Positions 1 through 6,089 of a DNA stretch of 8,561 bases are shown piece by piece. This DNA comes from Burkholderiales bacterium. GTDB lineage: Bacteria > Pseudomonadota > Gammaproteobacteria > Burkholderiales > Usitatibacteraceae. The stretch spans positions 1 to 8,561 of the forward strand of contig JANXWW010000054.1 of NCBI GenBank assembly GCA_025350945.1, read 5' to 3'. A program made the position numbers and the translations under genes. The number at the start of each line of letters is the position of its first letter. The stretch's first letter is position 1. Under the pieces are notes generated by a model that did not search any database, had not been told where the DNA came from, and saw only the letters and a program-made list of their open reading frames with translations.

Positions 1-1
1 G

Positions 2-328
2 TGGGGATCGTGGTGCGTGTCGTGCCAATATGAACATCCGGTGTTAAACGAATTGGCGAAGCAGCAGGTGGTGCCGATCATCGGTTTTAACTGGAAAGAT
101 CAGCCCGAAGACGCGAAAAAATGGCTGAAAAAAAACGGCGATCCGTACACAAAATCGGTGATGGATCGCGATGGGCGTGTGGCGATTGACTATGGTGTTT
201 ACGGTGCGCCAGAAACGTTTATGATTGACAAAGCCGGCATGATTCGTTACAAGCACACCGGGCCAATTTCACCGGACGATATGCAGAAAAAAATTGTGCC
301 GCTGCTGCAAGAATTGAAGAAAGCATAA
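2..328 (+). CDS. ccmG: CcmG/DsbE thioredoxin-like cytochrome c maturation protein, C-terminal part
   Basis: This is a periplasmic, membrane-tethered thioredoxin-fold reductase that keeps apocytochrome c and/or CcmH cysteines reduced before haem attachment. The reading frame is open to the left edge, so the N-terminal membrane anchor is missing; 108 residues remain. The visible part starts at the active site WCVSC (residues 4-8 of the fragment, the WCxxC of the family). It continues through the EHP segment typical of CcmG and reaches the YGAPETF loop with the cis-proline at residue 70, which is diagnostic of CcmG/DsbE rather than general thioredoxins. The gene ends in TAA two bases before the next start, so it is co-transcribed with ccmH. 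An internal GTG at 17 is only codon 6 of the visible frame (the V of WCVSC) and is not the start. Confidence 0.93.
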   Translation, partial: WGSWCVSCQYEHPVLNELAKQQVVPIIGFNWKDQPEDAKKWLKKNGDPYTKSVMDRDGRVAIDYGVYGAPETFMIDKAGMIRYKHTGPISPDDMQKKIVPLLQELKKA

Positions 329-330
329 TC

Positions 331-888
331 GTGGTTTCACTCTTGAATTTTATAAAACACAAGCAACAGCGTGCTAAATCAGCCATTTCTGCCTCAAAAC
401 GTCCGGCTGTATTAGAGTTTGAATTTTCGAAACGCGTCGTATTGATGTTGCTTGCTTGCGCGTTTTCAGCACATGTTTTTGCGCAAACCGCCACACCCGC
501 AATGCCGCCTGCGCCTCCTGAACTCGAGGCGCGATTAAAAAAACTGGAGACCGAATTGCGTTGCCTGGTTTGTCAAAACCAGACGCTCGCGGAGTCGCCT
601 GCGGGTCTTGCGGGTGATCTGCGCCGCGAGATTCGCTTGCTGGCGGATAGTGGAAAAACGAACGAAGAAATCAAAGAGTTTTTGCGCGTCCGCTACGGCG
701 ATTTCGTACTCTACAATCCGCCGATGAGTGGCAAAACTTATTTGCTCTGGTTCGGGCCGTTTCTATTGCTGGCAGGCGGTGCGGCCATCGCGTTTTTGAT
801 GGCGCGACAGCGACGGCTGAAGCTGGACATTGTTCCGCCGTCAATGAGTGAAGCAGAGCAAAAGCGCGCGGAGCAGTTGCTCAAATGA
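331..888 (+). CDS. ccmH: CcmH-type cytochrome c maturation protein
   Basis: CcmH is a periplasmic thiol-disulfide protein that handles apocytochrome c cysteines during System I haem ligation. The 185-residue product has a signal-like hydrophobic stretch at about residues 35-51 ending in VFAQ. The family domain runs from about 64 to 135 with the LRCLVCQNQ signature (Cys78 and Cys81). A membrane helix follows at about 138-157 with a short basic tail, which is the usual short single-domain CcmH form. The GTG start at 331 sits two bases after the ccmG stop, with a weak purine-rich stretch (GAAGAAAG) upstream. It gives an unusually long 33-residue leader before the hydrophobic core. The in-frame ATG at 445 would leave almost no basic n-region and has no visible ribosome site, so I keep the GTG with moderate confidence. 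No ccmI homologue follows; the operon seems to end here. Confidence 0.92.
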   Translation: MVSLLNFIKHKQQRAKSAISASKRPAVLEFEFSKRVVLMLLACAFSAHVFAQTATPAMPPAPPELEARLKKLETELRCLVCQNQTLAESPAGLAGDLRREIRLLADSGKTNEEIKEFLRVRYGDFVLYNPPMSGKTYLLWFGPFLLLAGGAAIAFLMARQRRLKLDIVPPSMSEAEQKRAEQLLK

Positions 889-893
889 CGGTT

Positions 894-1044
894 GCTCCTT
901 CCCTCGCTTGCGGGGGAAGGCAGGGATGGGGGAGTTGATTGACAAGCGAACTCCGCTTGAATGTTGCTACTTTCGCGTCATTAGATTTATTCTGCTCGTA
1001 CTGACCGACCCCATCCCAGCCTTCCCCTTGAAATGGGAAGGAGC
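894..1044. repeat. Inverted-repeat element (MITE-like or dispersed repeat) between convergent genes
   Basis: Two arms of 36-38 bases (894-931 and 1009-1044) are near-perfect reverse complements. Both share the outer GCTCCTTCCC and the inner block GGGGAAGGC, one base, then GGGATGGGG; they differ mainly in an 8-10 base segment between these blocks. Each arm is also a small hairpin by itself (CCTTCCC with GGGAAGG), so the element could form a cruciform. About 77 bases of unrelated sequence lie between the arms. The 7-mer CTCAAAT occurs on both sides (880-886 and 1047-1053), a possible target-site duplication. This style of GC-rich CCTTCCC/GGGAAGG repeat is known as a dispersed element in many proteobacteria. 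It may also act as a two-way terminator between ccmH and the hydrolase gene. No transposase is encoded. Confidence 0.7.
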
Positions 1045-1047
1045 TAC

Positions 1048-2841
1048 TCAAATCGGTGCGCACATCACCTGTAAATCCGCGCGCCAGCCGTTGCTCACCA
1101 AATCTTTAATAAACGAATTGCTGGTGGAGTAACGATACTGATAGTCCGCTGGATTTGTTTTGTTGTTGAACATTCGTGTGACGGTGAGCAAGCCATCTGC
1201 GCACTGCCCGTTCGCGGCTTGAAAAAGATAAAACGGCGTGCCGCGAAATTGCCAGCGATTATCGGTTTTGAGTTGCGCGCACTCGGCGGCATCCACCGTT
1301 AAAAGCGTGGTGGTAATCGGCACAGCGCCTGCCCCGGAAAAAACGCAGACGGGTGCCAGCGTAGATGCAGCAACACTTGAGCCCAGCGGAAACGGCCTAG
1401 ATGCTGAGCGAACAACACGAAATGCATTGCGTGTTTTTTGCGTGCCAAGTGGCGTGGATGTAATCGGTGTCAAGTTGCCACCCGCATCTGTCACGCCCAA
1501 CACTTCGCGTCCCACTTGGCTGTTAAACGTTTCTTCCACGGTGGCACCACCGGCCCAGCTTGCCGTTGGCGTGGTGTAATCAATGCTCATATTGTCATCG
1601 AGGCCGCCTTTGATATTACGCATTTTAGTGAGCTTATTCATCGCGCTCGCATTGCCGCGCAGATACGCATCGAAGAACGTCACCGACCAGCCAAACACTT
1701 CATCGGCATAGCGTGGCTCATAGCCATGCGTCACGTCAGTCAGCGCGACAAAATAACGTGCGGACTGGAAATTATTCATGGCCTGTTCCATCAAATAAAT
1801 CGGCGCGGTGGTGTCTGCCGTGCCGCCGATGGCGAGGTAGGGCGTTTTTACATTTACCGCACTGGCATTGTTGTCGCCGTACGCGGGCAAGAGGCGCTGA
1901 CCTGCGTAGGGCACATAACCCACCATCGCTTTGATGCGCGGATCTTGCACGGTTGCGCGTGATGATAAACCGGGAAAAGTGGTGGTCAGATTCGCGCCTG
2001 CCAGCCATGTCATCGTCGCCCCACCCATGCTGCCGCCAATGCCGCCGATTTGATCTTGATTGATGCGCGGGCCAAAATCAGGATGCGCCAACATCGTATC
2101 AATGGTTGCCTTGATCGATAGCGGACGCAAAGCCTGCAGCTCAACAAAATAATCAAAATTGCGAATGATATAAAGCACATCACTCAAACCATCCAACTTG
2201 ATTTTTGAAAACCGCGCGTCAGCATGAAAAGGTGCGGCGACGATATAGCCGTAGGCGGCGAGCTTGACCAGAAAATCGACCGACTTGCTATCGAGCGGGC
2301 TGGAGCCTAAGCCATGCGAAAACACCAGCAGCGGATGCTGTGTGCGCAGCGTTGCCGATCCGCTGCCAACGGTGCCACGCAAAGGCAGCGCAGCAGCATT
2401 CAAAGGCAGCAAAGGCTTGTCACCGATGCGCTGCATTTTGGGCACGAGCTGACCATCAGGTAACGCGTAATCCGCGCGCTTGTTCTCAACTGTTGTCGGA
2501 TAGCACACCAACAGCGTGAACGTTAAATCTTTATTGGAGGTTTGCGGATAAAAATTATTGTCATTCGGCACGCGCGCAATCGCAGTAGGTACGTCAGATG
2601 GCTCGGCCAAAATCTGCGTGATATAGCGATCATTGCCTTCCCAATAATCTGACGCCTGACCGCCGAATTGGGCAATCTTGGCGGCGTCTTGTGCGATGTT
2701 GGAACATGCCACGGGGTATACGCCGGGTGCCAGCGGTGCCATTTCGGTGGCGTGGTTGGCGGCGAATGCGGTGTTTAACATCGCAGTCGCAGCGATGGCC
2801 ATAAAATGAATCGACACCAACTTCTTGAATATCTTTTGCAT
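1048..2841 (-). CDS. Secreted alpha/beta hydrolase (lipase or esterase-like) with extra C-terminal domain
   Basis: The 597-residue product begins with a Sec signal peptide (basic MQKIFKK, hydrophobic core to about residue 21, likely cleavage after AFA near 27). An alpha/beta hydrolase domain follows. I see the oxyanion loop HGLG at 176-179, the nucleophile elbow GGSMGG with Ser271, a candidate acid Asp343 in GGTADTTAP, and a candidate His372 in VTHGYEP. This arrangement resembles secreted dienelactone-hydrolase or PAF-acetylhydrolase-like esterases; the substrate cannot be read from sequence. After about 430 there is a linker and a C-terminal segment (about 495-597) with four cysteines (499, 521, 547, 594) and a YRYSTSNSFIKD...GW pattern. 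Similar tails occur on other secreted betaproteobacterial proteins. The ATG is well placed: AAGGAG lies at 2848-2853 on the minus strand, six bases before it. The gene is monocistronic and converges on ccmH. Confidence 0.88.
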   Translation of the reverse strand: MQKIFKKLVSIHFMAIAATAMLNTAFAANHATEMAPLAPGVYPVACSNIAQDAAKIAQFGGQASDYWEGNDRYITQILAEPSDVPTAIARVPNDNNFYPQTSNKDLTFTLLVCYPTTVENKRADYALPDGQLVPKMQRIGDKPLLPLNAAALPLRGTVGSGSATLRTQHPLLVFSHGLGSSPLDSKSVDFLVKLAAYGYIVAAPFHADARFSKIKLDGLSDVLYIIRNFDYFVELQALRPLSIKATIDTMLAHPDFGPRINQDQIGGIGGSMGGATMTWLAGANLTTTFPGLSSRATVQDPRIKAMVGYVPYAGQRLLPAYGDNNASAVNVKTPYLAIGGTADTTAPIYLMEQAMNNFQSARYFVALTDVTHGYEPRYADEVFGWSVTFFDAYLRGNASAMNKLTKMRNIKGGLDDNMSIDYTTPTASWAGGATVEETFNSQVGREVLGVTDAGGNLTPITSTPLGTQKTRNAFRVVRSASRPFPLGSSVAASTLAPVCVFSGAGAVPITTTLLTVDAAECAQLKTDNRWQFRGTPFYLFQAANGQCADGLLTVTRMFNNKTNPADYQYRYSTSNSFIKDLVSNGWRADLQVMCAPI

Positions 2842-3090
2842 GTCACACTCCTTGCGGCATTCAACTGCCTGCAGTCATCGTAATTCATCTTCGACTCAAT
2901 TCAATTGCTAATAACGTTTTGTGCATCATTTCGTGGACGAGGTACAGTTGATTTTTTAAATTCAGGCGCAATTTAAATTCCATAAATTTATTTACGACAG
3001 GCTAGCGAATCATCTGCATGTCATAGTAGCGACTAAAGGTGTTAGCAATATCAATATCGCAATATTCAAATCAAAAAAGGAGTGCGCATC
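2842..3090. promoter_or_regulatory. Divergent intergenic region, AT-rich, expected to carry promoters both ways
   Basis: These 249 bases separate the hydrolase gene (leftward) from the NfeD-like gene (rightward), so promoters for both should lie here. The centre, about 2945-2995, is strongly AT-rich. The only sites I can place firmly are the two ribosome sites: AAGGAG for the hydrolase (minus, 2848-2853) and AAAAGGAG for the NfeD-like gene (plus, 3075-3082). I could not identify a convincing -35/-10 pair. Confidence 0.4.
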
Positions 3091-3522
3091 ATGGCGACCT
3101 ATCTTCTCTGGGCGATTGCGGGTTTTGTACTCGTGATTGCTGAATTGCTAACGGGTACGTTTTATCTTTTAGTGCTCGGCATCGCCGCGCTTGCAGCAGC
3201 GGTAATTGCCTATATGGGCGGCGATTTTTGGGTGCAGGCAATGGTGGCGGCCGCCGTTGCGTTGATCGGTATTTATCTCGTGCGTCGCTGGTGGACCACG
3301 CATCCAAAAGATGGCAAAGCATCGAACAATCTCGATCTGGGTCAGGCCGTCGTGGTCGATTCTTGGGTGAATCAGGCAGCAGGAATTGCGCGCGTGAAAT
3401 ATCGCGGCAGCACTTGGGAAGCGCAGCTCGACACCAATCTGGCACACCCGCCGAAGCTCGCTGACGTGCTCTATATTCGCGGTCAGGAGAACGGCGTTTT
3501 TCATGTTGGTACGAAGCCTTAG
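3091..3522 (+). CDS. NfeD-like membrane protein (short form, YbbJ type)
   Basis: This is a 143-residue inner-membrane protein with an N-terminal membrane part and a small soluble C-terminal domain. Hydrophobic helices lie at about 4-22, 26-41 and 46-65, followed by a basic RRWW stop-transfer. The rest, about 80-140, fits the OB-fold NfeD C-terminal domain (LDLGQAVVVD, then a beta-rich GIARVKYRGSTWEAQ segment). It lacks the ClpP-like protease domain of long NfeD proteins. I chose the ATG at 3091 because AAAAGGAG (3075-3082) lies eight bases upstream; the in-frame GTG at 3082 overlaps that site. The next gene, 36 bases on, is an SPFH protein. The NfeD-SPFH pairing is conserved widely (ybbJ-qmcA in E. 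coli), with the NfeD partner thought to work with the SPFH oligomer in membrane quality control. Confidence 0.92.
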   Translation: MATYLLWAIAGFVLVIAELLTGTFYLLVLGIAALAAAVIAYMGGDFWVQAMVAAAVALIGIYLVRRWWTTHPKDGKASNNLDLGQAVVVDSWVNQAAGIARVKYRGSTWEAQLDTNLAHPPKLADVLYIRGQENGVFHVGTKP

Positions 3523-3558
3523 AAATTCTTGATCTTAAAAATCTAACCGGAGAACACC

Positions 3559-4560
3559 GTGATTCCTAAAATTCTTGGCATCATCATTGCCACTGCCGTA
3601 ATATTTTTTACACCCGAAGCGCGCGGCTACGCCTTGCCGTTTTTCTTCCTCGCAACTGTGATTATTTTTGTTATTGAAGGCGTGCGCATTGTGCCGCAGC
3701 AGAGCGCGTGGGTGGTGGAACGATTGGGAAAATTTCACGCCGTGCTGGAGCCGGGATTGAATGTGATCGTGCCGTTTTTTGACCGCGTCGCCTATCGCCA
3801 CGTGCTGAAAGAAACGCCGCACGATATTCCTGAGCAGGTTTGTATTACGCGCGACAACACACAGCTCGCGGTGGATGGTGTGATCTACTATCAAGTGGTG
3901 GACCCGAAGTTGGCGAGTTATGGATCGAGCGATTATCTGGCCGCGATTTCGCAACTCGCGCAGACCACATTGCGCAGCGAAGTCGGCAAGATGGAACTGG
4001 ATAAAACATTCGAGAGCCGTGACGAAATTAATCACAAACTCGTCAGCGTGCTCGATGAAGCGGGCCGCACTTGGGGTGTGAAAGTATTGCGCTATGAAAT
4101 CAAGAGCCTCACGCCGCCGGAATCGATTCTGCGTTCAATGCAGGCGCAGATCACGGCAGAGCGTGAAAAGCGCGCGTTGATCGCGAAATCAGAAGGTGTA
4201 CGTCAGCAAGAAATCAACATGGCCGACGGCGAACGTCAAGCGGCGATCCTGGCTTCCGAAGGCCAAAAGCAAGCCGCGATCAACAAAGCGCAGGGCGAAG
4301 CTACCGCGCTTACAACGGTTGCGGAAGCCACCGCCAGCGCGGTGCGCCAAGTCGCTGCTGCGCTCGAAGCGCCCGGCGGACAACAAGCTGCAAATTTAAA
4401 AATCGCCGAAAAATATGTCGAGCAATTTGGCAATATTGCCAAGGTCGGAAATACGCTGATCGTGCCCGCGAATATTGCGGATGTTGCGTCGATGCTATCA
4501 ACCGCGATGACGGTGTTGGATAAGACCAAGACGGGTGGAACGTCGGCGGTGGTGAAGTAA
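3559..4560 (+). CDS. qmcA: SPFH (stomatin/prohibitin/flotillin) family protein, QmcA-like
   Basis: The 333-residue product has two hydrophobic stretches near the N-terminus (about 4-18 and 24-40). The SPFH or band-7 domain runs from about 40 to 200, with the family pattern VPQQSAWVVERLGKF at 45-59 and the GLNVIVPFFDRV segment at 66-77. A long charged Ala/Glu/Gln-rich coiled coil follows (about 195-275; AEREKRALIAKSEGVRQQEI), and then the C-terminal oligomerisation region. This is the bacterial paraslipin/QmcA type, an inner-membrane scaffold that forms large ring or cage assemblies and associates with FtsH-type proteolysis in known members. Start: GTG at 3559 preceded by GGAGAA at 3549-3554, a good ribosome site. 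It is the second gene of the pair with the NfeD-like gene. The symbol is given by family resemblance; substrate and role here are inferred. Confidence 0.93.
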   Translation: MIPKILGIIIATAVIFFTPEARGYALPFFFLATVIIFVIEGVRIVPQQSAWVVERLGKFHAVLEPGLNVIVPFFDRVAYRHVLKETPHDIPEQVCITRDNTQLAVDGVIYYQVVDPKLASYGSSDYLAAISQLAQTTLRSEVGKMELDKTFESRDEINHKLVSVLDEAGRTWGVKVLRYEIKSLTPPESILRSMQAQITAEREKRALIAKSEGVRQQEINMADGERQAAILASEGQKQAAINKAQGEATALTTVAEATASAVRQVAAALEAPGGQQAANLKIAEKYVEQFGNIAKVGNTLIVPANIADVASMLSTAMTVLDKTKTGGTSAVVK

Positions 4561-4596
4561 AAATATAGAGCAGAAAGCCAATAGACACGTGCAGGG

Positions 4597-4629
4597 GCGG
4601 GCATTTTCAGTCAATAACGCTTCGCCCGC
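4597..4629. terminator. Weak inverted repeat between convergent genes, possible terminator
   Basis: GCGGGC (4597-4602) pairs with GCCCGC (4624-4629) across a 21-base loop, in the 105-base gap where the qmcA-like gene and the DUF6152-like gene converge. There is no clean T-run next to the stem on either strand, so terminator activity is only plausible from position. Confidence 0.3.
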
Positions 4630-4665
4630 TTTGCCAAGTTTATTATTTAATTTGCGAACCAGCAA

Positions 4666-5145
4666 TCAAACCGGCATTGACCGCAGCCCATAAAGTTTGT
4701 CGCCCACCATCAAATATTCAATCCGTGCAAGCGATGCGCCCTTTTCACCTTTGAATGTAAAGCCGACTGCCGCAATCATGTCGCCGACTTTTGGCTCGCT
4801 CACTTTCCAGGCTTCAATTCGCGACATCGGGGATAACTCCAGCACCCAATCGCCGCGTTTTTTCGGCAAGGCTGCGCTGGAAAGAATTTTCGCGCCATCA
4901 ACGCTTGCGGCTTGTGCGGGTGTACTGCGTTTGGCGAGATCGGCTGGCAGCTTTAAATCAGTCGCAAGCGTGATCGTAATTTCTGCATGCGGATTTTGCC
5001 ACTTGATTGATTTAACGACGCCTTCAAGATAGATCGGTCGCGACTCATCAAAGCTCGACCAGCCGTGATGGGCAAAAGAATTTTTCGAGATCACTAATGC
5101 AATCCCCGAAACCGGTAACGACAAAAGAAAAACTCTGCGTTTCGT
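4666..5145 (-). CDS. Small exported DUF6152-like protein, probable ACG start
   Basis: The mature part has the DUF6152 look: AHHGWSSFDESRPIYLEGVVKS just after the signal peptide, then a KWQNPHAEITI strand, a short polar region, and a WKVSEPKVGDMIAAVGF segment. It is a predicted small beta-rich exported protein of unknown function. The only standard start codon is a TTG at 5124, but it has no ribosome site and would cut off the basic n-region. Reading upstream in frame gives ACG, then KRRVFLLSLPVSGIALVISKNSFA, a textbook Sec signal peptide. GGAGG lies at 5150-5154, four bases before the ACG. No ATG, GTG or TTG occurs between the in-frame stop at 5164-5166 and the TTG. I therefore place the start at 5145 (159 residues; 152 from the TTG). 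A T-to-C change or sequencing error in an ATG is the alternative. It lies 23 bases after the DUF6644-like gene, so the two form an operon. Confidence 0.8.
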   Translation of the reverse strand, partial: TKRRVFLLSLPVSGIALVISKNSFAHHGWSSFDESRPIYLEGVVKSIKWQNPHAEITITLATDLKLPADLAKRSTPAQAASVDGAKILSSAALPKKRGDWVLELSPMSRIEAWKVSEPKVGDMIAAVGFTFKGEKGASLARIEYLMVGDKLYGLRSMPV

Positions 5146-5157
5146 ATTGCCTCCTTC
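5143..5157 (-). promoter_or_regulatory. Ribosome-binding site that points to an ACG start
   Basis: On the minus strand GAAGGAGG (5157-5150) is followed after four bases by ACG (5145-5143). The spacing to the downstream TTG (5124) would be 25 bases, too long for normal initiation, so this site decides the start of the DUF6152-like gene. Confidence 0.6.
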
Positions 5158-5168
5158 AAAAAATTAAA

Positions 5169-5660
5169 TTAAACATAAGCGATCCAGCGTCCGCATGTAA
5201 TCACCGCCAGCCAAATCAAAATCGACAAACCCGCCTGAATTCGTGTGACCACATTTTCTGCATCGAGCGAACCACGCGCATGCAAGATCGCCGCATTTGT
5301 TCCCGCTGTAAACAATAAACACATTTTGATGATGAACGCGGTGTTCGAAATCAAATCGCCAACGCGCGAAACAAACATCGTAAGCCCGGTCATCGCCGCT
5401 AACAAAAACCCGACAATCGTCCACGGCAGCAACGCCTTCGCCAACAATCGCGCGTCCAATTGATCCAGCACGTTCAGCCGCAATAGCAGCCGCAAATCCA
5501 CGATCCACAATGTGCCAAACACCAGCGCGATAGCCACAATGTGCATGACTTCGAGTGTCGGATAAGCGTAAACGTTCGTTTTCAACCAGACGATGGGTGC
5601 CCAGTGGTCGAGCGCCTGGAGCGGGGTAATCGCGTTTGCAGCAAGTGCAGTGGTGGACAT
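5169..5660 (-). CDS. DUF6644-like four-helix integral membrane protein
   Basis: The 163-residue product is predicted to have four membrane helices at about 36-56, 77-97, 107-127 and 142-162. The recognisable core is LEVMHIVAIALVFGTLWIVDLRLL (His40 inside helix 1), then LLPWTIVGFLLAAMTGLTMF, then NTAFIIKMCLLFTAGTNAAIL. This pattern matches small membrane proteins of the DUF6644 type, which I recall occurring beside DUF6152 genes. No function is established; the in-membrane histidine invites a haem- or metal-binding guess, but only one is present and I do not assert it. Start: ATG at 5660; no clear ribosome site precedes it. An internal GTG or ATG would remove part of the conserved N-terminal segment. 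It is the first gene of the two-gene unit with the DUF6152-like protein, so an interaction between the two at the membrane is a reasonable inference. Confidence 0.82.
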   Translation of the reverse strand: MSTTALAANAITPLQALDHWAPIVWLKTNVYAYPTLEVMHIVAIALVFGTLWIVDLRLLLRLNVLDQLDARLLAKALLPWTIVGFLLAAMTGLTMFVSRVGDLISNTAFIIKMCLLFTAGTNAAILHARGSLDAENVVTRIQAGLSILIWLAVITCGRWIAYV

Positions 5661-5761
5661 GTAATTTGTAGATGCTAAAAAAATTTTGGTCAGCGCCTAG
5701 ATAAGCGATATCGTATTTGACAACTTAAACCGATGTCGCCGCAACACCTAAAAGCAAAATG

Positions 5762-5830
5762 CCAATATCGGCGGGCACTGTTGGCAAAAAATGCCTCAAG
5801 ATGGCCGTCGATATTGGGGCTTCGAGGCAT
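5762..5830. repeat. Two interleaved inverted repeats
   Basis: Pair A: CCAATATCGGCGG (5762-5774) and CCGTCGATATTGG (5805-5817), 12 of 13 complementary. Pair B: ATGCCTCAAG (5791-5800) and CTTCGAGGCAT (5820-5830), complementary apart from one extra base. The order is A, B, A', B', so both cannot form as simple nested hairpins; as RNA they would make a pseudoknot. The element lies 100-170 bases upstream of the DUF6644-like start. Confidence 0.6.
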
Positions 5831-5944
5831 GACGGATTTATCATTGTTGTGATCGGATCGGGGGTAAGCTAGCCGCGCGGATATTGTTTTTTTTCAACAT
5901 TTGAATGCATCAAATATAAAGCGATGGAAGTTTTTTATTGCTGA

Positions 5945-6045
5945 CGGGGGAGCGCGAAGCGCGCGGTTTTTCGGTTGCGGGCAGCTTTATCGCCCGCGAG
6001 CGGAAAACTGTTGTAGCTCCCTCTCTCACCCCGGAAGGCTACAAT
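5945..6045 (-). ncRNA. Candidate tracrRNA of the II-C system
   Basis: Read on the minus strand, an antirepeat-like block (6045-6010) ends in GGGAGCTACAAC. It would pair perfectly with the first 19 bases of a Neisseria/Pasteurella-type II-C repeat. A hairpin follows with stem GCGGGC/GCCCGC (5997-5992 with 5982-5977) and a 9-base loop, then GCAACCG, then a second GC hairpin (5964-5960 with 5956-5952). This order of antirepeat, nexus-like hairpin, a GCAAC stretch and a 3' hairpin mirrors the Neisseria tracrRNA as I recall it. Weak points are the lack of a clear promoter and the lack of a U-tract after the last hairpin on this strand. Ends are approximate. The alternative is a leftover CRISPR repeat with unrelated hairpins beside it. 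Confidence 0.5.
6010..6045 (+). CRISPR. Solitary 36-base type II-C CRISPR-repeat-like unit
   Basis: On the plus strand the unit begins GTTGTAGCTCCCTCTCTCA and ends GGCTACAAT, with the inverted ends (GTTGTAGC/GCTACAAT) and exact 36-base length of Neisseria- and Pasteurella-type II-C repeats. The first 19 bases look canonical; the middle of the 3' half differs from what I recall (CCCCGGAAG in place of TTTCGCAGT). No second copy is found one repeat-plus-spacer away in either direction, so this is not an array. It is either the antirepeat of a minus-strand tracrRNA or the last, degenerate repeat of a lost array. The TACAAT end, which serves as a -10 box in Neisseria repeats, is kept, but the TG extension is not. 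Confidence 0.75.
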
Positions 6046-6056
6046 CGACTCACCGG

Positions 6057-6088
6057 AAACCCGCATGGCTCTTGGGCTTTGCGGGTTT
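6057..6088. terminator. Strong hairpin terminator downstream of cas2, two-way
   Basis: AAACCCGCA (6057-6065) pairs perfectly with TGCGGGTTT (6080-6088) across a 14-base loop. On the plus strand it continues as TTTTCTGTTT, a good intrinsic terminator tail. On the minus strand it ends in TTTCC, weaker but usable for the cas operon, whose last stop is 23 bases upstream. It separates cas2 from the repeat-like unit. Confidence 0.7.
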
Positions 6089-6089
6089 T

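Noticed and set aside
445..888. ATG at 445 as the ccmH start
   Set aside because: It would begin inside the hydrophobic signal core, remove the basic residues before it, and has no ribosome site.
848..1132. Open plus-strand frame over the inverted-repeat element
   Set aside because: It starts inside ccmH in another frame and ends antisense to the hydrolase; the composition is that of the repeat, not of a protein.
1438..1962. Plus-strand 174-codon frame
   Set aside because: It lies antisense to the catalytic domain of the hydrolase, where Ser271, Asp343 and His372 confirm the minus-strand frame.
3082..3084. GTG at 3082 as the NfeD-like start
   Set aside because: It overlaps the AAAAGGAG ribosome site, which is correctly spaced for the ATG at 3091.
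3535..4035. Minus-strand 166-codon frame
   Set aside because: It lies antisense to the start of the SPFH gene, whose plus-strand product is clearly conserved; His/Arg-rich shadow translation.
5717..5745. TTGACA at 5717-5722 as a plus-strand promoter
   Set aside because: A perfect -35 hexamer, but no acceptable -10 lies 16-18 bases downstream and no plus-strand gene follows.
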